64,000 nt of DNA. Source: GCA-2683825 sp965662355 (GTDB lineage: Bacteria; Planctomycetota; UBA1135; GCA-002686595). Each line of letters begins with the position of its first letter. The first letter of the stretch is position 1. Below, in pieces: positions 35,015 to 42,500 of the stretch. The notes under the pieces are model-generated. The model searched no databases. It was not told where the DNA came from and saw only the letters and a program-made list of their open reading frames with translations. The DNA lies in the NCBI GenBank assembly GCA_965662355.1, contig CBFIHP010000005.1, forward strand, positions 186,001-250,000, in the 5' to 3' direction. The translations under genes and the position numbers were made by a program.

Positions 35015-36148
35015 TCATTCGTAGACCATCCACAGAGGACCCGGGAAGAGCCAGGAAAGCCCCTCGCGCAGCCGATCGCGCCAGTTCTCCCAGTTGTGCC
35101 CGTCGCGCACCTCGACGAAGCGCACTTGCATTCCCGTGTCTTGCAAGAGGGGCACCATCGAGCGGTTGTAGTAGATCAGTGACTCGTAGATGCCACAGCC
35201 CATGTACAGTCGCTCCGCCGGACGTCCCGGTGCCGCGCGGAAGCGATTGACGAAATTGACCACCGGATCGAAGAGCGGTCCGCGGTCGTGGGCGCCGATG
35301 TCTGTGAAGGCGAACGACCCGGAAAGGAGCAACAGGTTGTCGAACACACCCGGGTGGCGCCATGCGGCCGCGAGGCTGGCGACGGCACCAAAGCTGGCGC
35401 CGGCAAGGCCGCGGCCCGAGGGCGACTTGACCAACGGGTAGCGCTCCTCGAGCAGGGGTACGAGCTCTTCCGCAAGGAACGCTGCGTGGCTTTCGTCGTC
35501 GGCGTATTCGACCAGACGCCGCGGCGAGTCCGTAAAGACCACGATCATCGGCGGAATCTCCAACCTGTGGATCAGGTTGTCGAGGATCGTCTTCAGGTTG
35601 CAGAAGTGCAGGAAGTCCGAGCCGTCGTGCACAACGAGGAGCGGATAGCGATGTGAATCGTGGAAACGTGCGGGAAGATACACCTGCACGGCCCGCTCGC
35701 CGCGGAGCGCTTCGCTGCCGACGATAAGCTTCTCGATCCGTCCAGGACGCGCTTCTTCGTCTTGTTGTATCCACTCCGGCGTTTCGTATCCGCTGGCATG
35801 TACGACCGAGTTCGATCCGATCGGGTCGCTGGCGACGTTGGGGTTCAGCGGGTCGAGGATCAGCCGCTGGATTCCCCCCTGGGCGATCTCCAGCTTGTAC
35901 TCCATGCGCGAGCCCGCTGGCAGATCCAGCACGAAGTACCACAGGTCGGTACCGGGTAGGCGTGTCAGCTCCTGAGCGGAGGGAAGACCATAGATCCAGT
36001 GGTGAAGTCGCACGAGATCCGCCTCGCCCCGGAAGGTGAAGGTCACGTTCGGCCCCTCGATCAGCGGGAACGGTCCCTGTTCGAGAAAGCGATCGACGTC
36101 ATGGCGCGTGGGTCGCTTGGCGGCCAGTTCGTGGATGGAGAGCTTCAC
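35015..36148 (-). CDS. Enterochelin esterase-like alpha/beta hydrolase with N-terminal E-set domain
   Basis: 377 residues from GTG 36148, fixed by a GTGA overlap with the upstream stop. Residues 1-130 look like an Ig/E-set domain (VTFTFRGEADLVRLHHWIYG, LWYFVLDLPAGSRMEYKLEI), as in Fes/IroD esterases and CBM48 proteins. Then a hydrolase domain with VQVYLPARFHDSHRYPLLVVHDGSDF, nucleophile GLAGASFGAVASLAA and VRDGHNWENWRDRL, the typical C-terminal His region of the enterochelin esterase group. No signal peptide. In this operon it might cleave an ester or amide bond in a product of the ATP-grasp enzymes. Confidence 0.85.
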   Translation of the reverse strand: MKLSIHELAAKRPTRHDVDRFLEQGPFPLIEGPNVTFTFRGEADLVRLHHWIYGLPSAQELTRLPGTDLWYFVLDLPAGSRMEYKLEIAQGGIQRLILDPLNPNVASDPIGSNSVVHASGYETPEWIQQDEEARPGRIEKLIVGSEALRGERAVQVYLPARFHDSHRYPLLVVHDGSDFLHFCNLKTILDNLIHRLEIPPMIVVFTDSPRRLVEYADDESHAAFLAEELVPLLEERYPLVKSPSGRGLAGASFGAVASLAAAWRHPGVFDNLLLLSGSFAFTDIGAHDRGPLFDPVVNFVNRFRAAPGRPAERLYMGCGIYESLIYYNRSMVPLLQDTGMQVRFVEVRDGHNWENWRDRLREGLSWLFPGPLWMVYE

Positions 36149-37140
36149 GGTTGGATCATCTCCTCGAGCGTGCCGTATTCCGTCAAGCGTCGGCTTCCCG
36201 AAGCTACGGTCCAGGCCGCGCCGTCCCAATCCGCACGGTCGCCCTGATCGAGGATCATGCACAGAGCAGGACCGAAGCGCCGCGCCAGGAGCTGGACCCG
36301 GACCGGATCCTCCAATCGCAGTCGCTTCCTCGCGTGGGGCAGGGCCACGAAATCCTTAGCGAGGTTCAGGCCCACATCGAAGGCCTCGGCCTTGCCGGCT
36401 CCCTGGGGGGGGTGGTCGTGAAAGAGCACGATGCGAGGTGTCAGGACCATGGCTCCGGCCGACCACGCGATCACGGTGCGTCCTCCCAGGAGTTCTTCGA
36501 TGCCGAACAGGCGTAGGCGATCGAGCAACACCGCCACGTGTCCGCCTGCGACGCACACACACGGTACGTCGTCCAGGAGGCTGGCGATCTCGTCGCGGTG
36601 CTGGGCAACGGACTCGCGTTCTCTGGGGTTCCATTCGGACTCGAACTCGTCGCGGATGGCACGCATGCGTTGCAGGTGATCCGCATCCAGCTTGCGCAGG
36701 TCCTCGATCGCTTCCCGGCGCTCCGCATCGAGGTCGGCCTCCTCGAGGGGCAATGCCGTGGCGTCTTGGGCTCGGGGTTTGCGCTCCAACAGCTCGACCG
36801 CGGCTCCGGCGGCGTGTTGCAAGCGCAGGGAATACAACTCGCGCACCGCTCGGGCGCGGTCGTGATGTCGTTGCAGCGCTACGAAGAGTTCGTTGTCGCG
36901 TTGAAAGAGCTCCTGGCCACGCAGGAAGAGCCCGAGGTTGCGCGCATGGCCTCCAAGATGGTCGAGGAGCTCGCGATCGATGCTCTCACGCTCCTCCCAG
37001 CCAGCGGTGATGGTTGCGAACGGTCCGCCGCCCAAGCCGAGCGAATCGGCCGTTTCCAGCAACGTCGGCGACTTGCGTTGCGGCCCGAGCAGGACGATTC
37101 GCTCCGGGACGCTTTCCGTCTTGTGGTCCCCTCCCGTCAT
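36145..37140 (-). CDS. S51-type (cyanophycinase/dipeptidase E-like) class I amidotransferase-fold protein
   Basis: 331 residues from ATG 37140, fixed by an ATGA overlap with the ATP-grasp gene upstream. The C-terminal part carries VCVAGGHVAVLLDRLRLFG and the nucleophile elbow TVIAWSAGAMVLTPRIVLFHDHP (Ser near 226), the GxSAGA type of peptidase S51, followed by VALPHARKRL. S51 enzymes include cyanophycinase and aspartyl dipeptidase. The N-terminal 170 residues are helical (LFQRDNELFVALQRHHDRARAVRELY) and not recognised. Beside amide ligases it could be the degrading partner of a non-ribosomal amide or polymer. Confidence 0.75.
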   Translation of the reverse strand: MTGGDHKTESVPERIVLLGPQRKSPTLLETADSLGLGGGPFATITAGWEERESIDRELLDHLGGHARNLGLFLRGQELFQRDNELFVALQRHHDRARAVRELYSLRLQHAAGAAVELLERKPRAQDATALPLEEADLDAERREAIEDLRKLDADHLQRMRAIRDEFESEWNPRERESVAQHRDEIASLLDDVPCVCVAGGHVAVLLDRLRLFGIEELLGGRTVIAWSAGAMVLTPRIVLFHDHPPQGAGKAEAFDVGLNLAKDFVALPHARKRLRLEDPVRVQLLARRFGPALCMILDQGDRADWDGAAWTVASGSRRLTEYGTLEEMIQP

Positions 37141-38354
37141 CCGGCGATGATCGAAAACTCCGAGGAGAGCTTGTCCGCAATCTCCAGGGTCTCCTGCAGG
37201 TTCGGGTGGCGCACGACCATCCAGCCGTCGCCGACGACGCTCGCCCGCCAGTCGCGGCGTGGTGCGCCGATCGGCGTCAGATCCACAACGGGAATTTGCT
37301 CTCCGAAGCGTGCGAGGATGGGGGACAAGCCCTCGTAGCGCAGGATCTTCCCCTGACCTCGCGCGCGTTTGAACACGATCGCGGCGTTGTGGATCTTGTC
37401 TGTGTTCTCTGAGATGCGGCCGTAGAGGACCGCTTCGGCCCAACCGGCGAACATGTCGACGTCGCAGCTGTAGTTCATCGAGTGCACGATGCGCGCGCCG
37501 GGGGCGCGTGCTCCGATCTCGCCGAAGACCGCTTCGCCTTCGGGAGTGAGAAACCACTCCATGTGCGTGAAGCCCGTCTTGAACTGCAGCGCATCCATCA
37601 CCTGGGCTCCCATCTTACGTCCCATGTGGATCTCGGGAACGTCCGTGTCGCGCAATGCGACCACCTGCGAGCTGACCCATTCGTTCTGGCGCGCGGTCAG
37701 GGGCTTCGGTCGATACCAGGCGACGTTATGAAAGAGGATCTCTCCGGCGGCGCAGACCGTGTCGAAGGTGAACTCTTCACCTTCGATGTATTCCTCGACG
37801 CTGATCTCGTTCACGTGGCGCGATTGCTGGAGCGCTCGATCGAACTCGTCCTGATCTCGTACGTGATACGTGTCGGCCGAACCGGCACCGGCGATGGGCT
37901 TGAGGATCAGTGGAAAGCCGATCTCTTCGGCGGCCGCGCGGGCCGCATCGCTCGTTTGCGCACGCGCGTGGCGTGGCGTGCGTACCCCCGCGCGGTCCAG
38001 CGCCTGCTTCATCAGCTCCTTGTCCCGGAAGTGAAGGGCCTGTTCGACCGACATTCCAGGCACGCCCAGGCGCTCGCGCAAGCGCGCCGCCAGGACCACT
38101 CCTGGTTCCCACAGGCACTCGACCTGATCGATCGAGCGACCGCCGAGCCAGGACTGGACCTCGTCACAAACGGCGTCCTCGTCCCACAGGTTCGCGACCT
38201 GAAGGTATGCCGAGAGTGTGGCCTGTGTCTCACGACCGAGGGCGCCGGCAGGGCTGTCGCCGATGCCGAAGACGTGCGCTCCAGCTGCTGCGAGGGCGCG
38301 CGTGAAGAGCGGCATTTCCGCGGGGAAGCCGGGAGAGAGGAAGATGACGTTCAT
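37137..38354 (-). CDS. ATP-grasp carboxylate-amine ligase A
   Basis: 405 residues. Begins NVIFLSPGFPAEMPLFTRALAAAGAHVFGIG, a pre-ATP-grasp Rossmann-like domain. ATP-grasp motifs are FPLILKPIAGAGSADTYHV, ISVEEYIEGEEFTFDTV and FTHMEWFLTPEGEAVFGEIGARAPGAR (metal-binding Glu). It is a paralogue of the genes at 38358 and 41198: all three share the (F/A/L)THMEWF...E(I/V)xxRxPG block. It starts 3 bp after the neighbouring ligase stop and overlaps the S51-like gene. The acid and amine joined are not predictable from the sequence. Confidence 0.87.
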   Translation of the reverse strand: MNVIFLSPGFPAEMPLFTRALAAAGAHVFGIGDSPAGALGRETQATLSAYLQVANLWDEDAVCDEVQSWLGGRSIDQVECLWEPGVVLAARLRERLGVPGMSVEQALHFRDKELMKQALDRAGVRTPRHARAQTSDAARAAAEEIGFPLILKPIAGAGSADTYHVRDQDEFDRALQQSRHVNEISVEEYIEGEEFTFDTVCAAGEILFHNVAWYRPKPLTARQNEWVSSQVVALRDTDVPEIHMGRKMGAQVMDALQFKTGFTHMEWFLTPEGEAVFGEIGARAPGARIVHSMNYSCDVDMFAGWAEAVLYGRISENTDKIHNAAIVFKRARGQGKILRYEGLSPILARFGEQIPVVDLTPIGAPRRDWRASVVGDGWMVVRHPNLQETLEIADKLSSEFSIIAG

Positions 38355-38357
38355 GGT

Positions 38358-39620
38358 CTATGCGGATTCGATCCGCACCAATTCGTTCAAACGACGCAGT
38401 CCGGCCTCGACGGTGTTCGTGTCCTTGTCGCGCAGGATGACGTACCCCTCGCCCTCGTAGGTGTCGGCGTGCGGCGTCCCCGGTTCAGGGATCTTGGCTT
38501 CGACGACGAGCGAGCCGAGCTCCTTCCGAGCGACCTCGATCCCGTGAATCGCCCTGACCTTGGGGATCAGTGTGCCATCGGATTCCGAGCCCTCGTCTCC
38601 CACTTCTTGGCTCTGCGCGCGAAGGAATAGCGCTCCAACCGACCAGGTGCGTTTGGGGGGCGCGAAGTTCTCGAAGACCATCAGGCGCGCCCACGCATCG
38701 TAGAAATCGTAGTCGTGCGCGTAGGAGAGCAGGGTCGTGAACTGTGCGCCCGGTGGACGCGCCGCGACTTCCGAGATCGCGATCGAGCCGTCCGCGCGAC
38801 GAAACCACTCCATGTGCGTCAACCCGTTGAACATCCCCAGCGCCTTCAAGGCCCGCGCGCCTGCAGAGCGAATGTCCGCGAACTCGTCGCCCTCGATGTC
38901 CCGGGGAAGAACGACACACCACTGCAAGCGCGTGTCTTCCATGACCTCGAGCGGGGTCGTCGTATAGCGTGAAATCGAATGGAAGATGGGCTGCCCGCCA
39001 ACGGTGACCGAGTCGAACGAGTGCTCCTTGCCCTGAATGAACTCCTCGAGCAGGAGCGGGTCATCCTCCGCAGGGGGGAACGCGCGCAGGTAGCCCTCGA
39101 GCTCTTCCCTGGTTTCGATGCGCTGGGTGTTGCGCGCTCCGGCGCCCGCGGGTGGCTTGGCGACCAGGGGGAGACAGCGCTCGGCAAACTCCAGGGCTTG
39201 CGCCTCCGACTTGACCAGTGCGTGCAGCGCACACGGCAGGGAGTTCGCGCGCAGGATGTCCTTCATCTGCGCCTTGTCGCGGAAATTGCGCGCCTCTTGC
39301 ACGTCCATGCCGCGTATGTCGAGGCTCTCGCGGACCTCCGCCAGCGGCTCCTGCAGTTGTTCGAGCACGCCGACCAGGCGATCGACCCGGCCACCCATGC
39401 CTCGCGCGATGGCGCGCACAGCCTGATTCAGCTGTTCGGGATCCATCGCATTGTCGACACGTTCGAAGCCCGAGATCGGGAGGCCTTCCAGGCCCTGAAC
39501 GATCTTGTCCCCGGGTTCCTGCGAAATGACTCCCAGGCGAACGTCCGGGAGCTTGGCCGTCGAGCGGATGAAGTGCAGGGTGGCCTTCATCGCGTAGGGG
39601 GCCACAAAGACGACGTTCAT
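38358..39620 (-). CDS. ATP-grasp carboxylate-amine ligase B, first gene of the operon
   Basis: 420 residues from ATG 39620; the frame is open upstream to 39998 but that part lies antisense in glgA. Starts NVVFVAPYAMKATLHFIR, then LPLVAKPPAGAGARNTQRI, LLLEEFIQGKEHSFDSVTV and LTHMEWFRRADGSIAISEVAARPPGAQF. Promoter-proximal gene of the six-gene minus-strand operon; its start faces the glgA start across about 106 bp. Sharing that control region with glgA suggests co-regulation with glycogen synthesis. Confidence 0.87.
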   Translation of the reverse strand: MNVVFVAPYAMKATLHFIRSTAKLPDVRLGVISQEPGDKIVQGLEGLPISGFERVDNAMDPEQLNQAVRAIARGMGGRVDRLVGVLEQLQEPLAEVRESLDIRGMDVQEARNFRDKAQMKDILRANSLPCALHALVKSEAQALEFAERCLPLVAKPPAGAGARNTQRIETREELEGYLRAFPPAEDDPLLLEEFIQGKEHSFDSVTVGGQPIFHSISRYTTTPLEVMEDTRLQWCVVLPRDIEGDEFADIRSAGARALKALGMFNGLTHMEWFRRADGSIAISEVAARPPGAQFTTLLSYAHDYDFYDAWARLMVFENFAPPKRTWSVGALFLRAQSQEVGDEGSESDGTLIPKVRAIHGIEVARKELGSLVVEAKIPEPGTPHADTYEGEGYVILRDKDTNTVEAGLRRLNELVRIESA

Positions 39621-39686
39621 GCTGCGGATTCTATCCGGCCGTGGGCTCGGCCGCTCCTCCCGCACGGGTTTCCGATACGCGTTGGA

Positions 39687-39702
39687 CTGGTTTCCAAACC
39701 AG
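39687..39702. promoter_or_regulatory. Dyad in the divergent ATP-grasp-operon/glgA promoter region
   Basis: CTGGTTT-CC-AAACCAG is a perfect 7-2-7 inverted repeat, 25 bp upstream of the glgA start and about 67 bp from the ligase start. It has the same geometry as the glgC dyad at 30779-30794 but a different half-site. Confidence 0.45.
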
Positions 39703-39726
39703 CGAATCGCTACCGTGCCGCCAGAG

Positions 39727-41187
39727 ATGAGCTCGATGTCCATCTTGAAGCTCGCCTCGGAAGTTGCGCCCTTCGCGAAGACCGGCGGACTGGCCGACGT
39801 GGCCGGGGGGCTCACGCGCGATCTGTACCGGCGCGGATGCGACGTGCGGCTGTGGATGCCTCTGTATCGCAGGGTTCGCGAGGGGGACATGCCCATCGAG
39901 CTGGATTCCGAGCTGGGGACTGTCGCTTTCGAATTAGGTGGCCGGACGTGGAATTTTTCGATCTTCCGTGCCGCGCTTCCCAAGAGCGAGGCGCGCATCT
40001 ACCTGGCCGATTGTCCCGAGCTCTTCGATCGCGAGGACATCTACGGCGGGGATCGTGACGAGCCTTTGCGCTTCGCGGCCTTCTCGCGTTGTGCGCTCGA
40101 GGCGTGTGAGCGCATGTCCTTCTATCCGGATGTGATCCATTGCAACGATTGGCACACGAGCCTCGTACCGCTGTATTTCGAGGCGGAGTATCGCGTGCGT
40201 AGGAAATGGCGCGGGACGCGTACGGTGTTGACGATCCACAACATCGGTTATCAGGGCGAGTATTCCTCCAACCATCTGGATGAGCTAGGTCTCGGCGAGC
40301 ATCAAGGTCTCTTGCACCAGGGCGATCTACAGCGGGGCCGGATCAATTTTCTGAAGACAGGCGTGATCTACGCGAATGCGTTGACGACCGTCAGCGAGAC
40401 GTATGCACGCGAGATCCAGACGCCGGAATACGGGATGGGTTTGGATGACCTCTTGCGCTCGCGAGCGGATGCGCTGATCGGCATCGTCAACGGAGTCGAC
40501 TATTCGGAATGGGATCCGCGCATCGATGGGCTGATCCATACGAACTACTCGCTCGACGATCTCAGCGGCAAGCAAGCGTGCAAGGAGGACTTGCTGGGAT
40601 CGGGGGGGCTGAAGTCGGAACCCGCTGTGCCGCTGTTCGGTATCGTCTCGCGCTTGACCGCCCAAAAGGGCTTCGAGTTGTTGGGGCAAGCGTTGTCCAG
40701 GCTTCTTGACGAACGGGAGCTTCAGCTGGCCGTGTTGGGGAGTGGCGAGGCGCAGTACGAGCTCTTCTTCCAGGGCCTGCGCAACCAGTATCCGGAGAAG
40801 GTGGTCTTCTATGCGGGCTACAACAACGAGCTGGCCCATCAGATCGAAGCCGGTAGCGATCTGTTCCTGATGCCTTCGCGCTACGAGCCTTGCGGTCTGA
40901 ACCAGATGTACAGCCTGCGCTACGGCACACCTCCGATCGTGCGCAAGACCGGCGGATTGGCGGATACGGTGCAACCCTTCGATCCACGGCGAGGAATGGG
41001 GACCGGCTTCGTCTTCGAGGAGTTTTCCGCGGACGCCCTATACGGTTCGATGGAACAGGCCCTCGATGTCTACGCGGATGAGGATGCTTGGGCCAAGCTC
41101 GTCCGCAACGGTATGGAGGCGGATTGGTCCTGGGATCGCCAGGGTGCGCGCTACCTCGAGTTGTACGAAGGCCTCCGTTCGGGCTAA
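39727..41187 (+). CDS. glgA: Glycogen synthase, ADP-glucose type (GT5)
   Basis: 486 residues from ATG 39727; a second ATG three codons on is possible. Typical GlgA opening ILKLASEVAPFAKTGGLADVAGGL (KTGGL binds ADP-glucose), PDVIHCNDWHTSLVP, LTIHNIGYQGEY, GIVNGVDYSEWDP, FGIVSRLTAQKGFELL, LMPSRYEPCGLNQMYSLRYG (catalytic ExxCGLxQ) and RKTGGLADTV. It adds glucose from ADP-glucose (made by GlgC) to alpha-1,4-glucan. This window therefore has two unrelated glycogen synthases: GT5 here and GT3 in the fusion. The gene is followed after 10 bp by an ATP-grasp gene. Confidence 0.96.
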   Translation: MSSMSILKLASEVAPFAKTGGLADVAGGLTRDLYRRGCDVRLWMPLYRRVREGDMPIELDSELGTVAFELGGRTWNFSIFRAALPKSEARIYLADCPELFDREDIYGGDRDEPLRFAAFSRCALEACERMSFYPDVIHCNDWHTSLVPLYFEAEYRVRRKWRGTRTVLTIHNIGYQGEYSSNHLDELGLGEHQGLLHQGDLQRGRINFLKTGVIYANALTTVSETYAREIQTPEYGMGLDDLLRSRADALIGIVNGVDYSEWDPRIDGLIHTNYSLDDLSGKQACKEDLLGSGGLKSEPAVPLFGIVSRLTAQKGFELLGQALSRLLDERELQLAVLGSGEAQYELFFQGLRNQYPEKVVFYAGYNNELAHQIEAGSDLFLMPSRYEPCGLNQMYSLRYGTPPIVRKTGGLADTVQPFDPRRGMGTGFVFEEFSADALYGSMEQALDVYADEDAWAKLVRNGMEADWSWDRQGARYLELYEGLRSG

Positions 41188-41197
41188 CCTGCCTGGA

Positions 41198-42418
41198 ATG
41201 CACGTCGTCTTCGTAGAACCGGCCTTTCCTCGCAACCAACGTGAATTCGTTCGCGGTCTCCATTCGGTCGGCGCCAAGGTGTCCGGGATCGGAGAACGCC
41301 CGCTCGAGGCCTTCGATCCGGAGTTGCGTTCGTGGTTGCACGCGTACGAGTGCATTCCCAGCGTCACGGACGAGAGCGCGTTGCTCGAAGCCGTGAAGCG
41401 GGTTCAGGCGAGGGAATGGGTCGATCGGCTGGAGGCCTCGGTGGAAGCGCACATCCTGGTGACGGCGAAGGTGCGGGAGGCGTGCCAGATCCCCGGCACG
41501 TCGGTACGCACGGCCTTTTTGTGTCGGGACAAGCCCGCGATGAAAGATGCGTTGCGGGAGGCGGGCGTACCGTGTGCGCAGTCGTGCGGCGCGGATTCAC
41601 CAAAAGCAGCGCATGCGTTTGCGAAGGACGTGGGGTATCCGTTGATCTTGAAACCGCGGGATGCGGCAGGGGCGGCGGGCACGTATCGCGTGGACAACGA
41701 TGAAGAGCTCGAGGGAGCGATTCAGGCCTGCGGTTTGGATCGCGGATGGTCTGCGGCGATCGAGGAGTTCGTCGAGGGGCACGAGGGGTTCTTCGACACG
41801 CTATGCGTCGATGGAGAGGTGGTGCACGAGTTCATTTCGCACTACTACCCAAACGTGCTAGAAGCGATGCGCACGCGCTGGATCTCACCGCAGATCGTGG
41901 TTACGAACTACACTGAGGCGGAGGGATATGCGGAGCTGAAGGAAATGGGCCGTCGAGTGATCGAGGTGCTGGGGATCGGCACGAGCGCGACGCACATGGA
42001 GTGGTTCTACGGGCCGAAAGGCCTGAAGTTCTCGGAGATCGGATGTCGGCCCCCGGGCGTGTCGGTGTGGGATCTCTACTCCGAGGGGAATGACCTCGAT
42101 ATCTACGTGGAATGGGCGAAGGCGGTGCTGCACGGCGACACGGATGTGCACGCTTCGCGAAGGTTTGCCACGGGGATGGTCGCGCTACGACCGGATCGGG
42201 ATGGCGTGGTCGTGGCCTGCGAGGGCTGGGAGGAGTTCTTGAGCGAGTATCGATCTTGCGTCATCGACTATCACATCCCGGGGAAAGGGACGGGGACGCA
42301 AGGGGTCGAGGGGGGGTACATGGCGAACGCCTGGGTGAGACTGCGGCATCCGGATCACGAGGCGTTGCGCGAGGTGATGGGGGTGCTCGGGGAGCGGGTG
42401 CAATTGCGGGCGGAGTAG
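41198..42418 (+). CDS. ATP-grasp carboxylate-amine ligase C, downstream of glgA
   Basis: 406 residues from ATG 41198, 10 bp after the glgA stop, so very likely co-transcribed with it. Begins HVVFVEPAFPRNQREFVRGLHSVGAKVSGIGE. ATP-grasp motifs are YPLILKPRDAAGAAGTYRV, AAIEEFVEGHEGFFDTLCV and SATHMEWFYGPKGLKFSEIGCRPPGV. A paralogue of the ligases at 37137 and 38358. That a third copy sits on the opposite strand but directly behind glgA ties the ligase set to glycogen metabolism or its control. Confidence 0.87.
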   Translation: MHVVFVEPAFPRNQREFVRGLHSVGAKVSGIGERPLEAFDPELRSWLHAYECIPSVTDESALLEAVKRVQAREWVDRLEASVEAHILVTAKVREACQIPGTSVRTAFLCRDKPAMKDALREAGVPCAQSCGADSPKAAHAFAKDVGYPLILKPRDAAGAAGTYRVDNDEELEGAIQACGLDRGWSAAIEEFVEGHEGFFDTLCVDGEVVHEFISHYYPNVLEAMRTRWISPQIVVTNYTEAEGYAELKEMGRRVIEVLGIGTSATHMEWFYGPKGLKFSEIGCRPPGVSVWDLYSEGNDLDIYVEWAKAVLHGDTDVHASRRFATGMVALRPDRDGVVVACEGWEEFLSEYRSCVIDYHIPGKGTGTQGVEGGYMANAWVRLRHPDHEALREVMGVLGERVQLRAE

Positions 42419-42500
42419 GGCTCGGGCGCCGTTGATACGGAGTCGCACACCACGCGCAGTGCATGCTCGCTAAAGTGCCGCACCAACGTTGCGACGAGGC

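Noticed and set aside
33749..35182. 477-codon open frame on the plus strand
   Set aside because: Antisense to the ATP-grasp-like gene, which has the ATP-binding and metal motifs and tight operon spacing.
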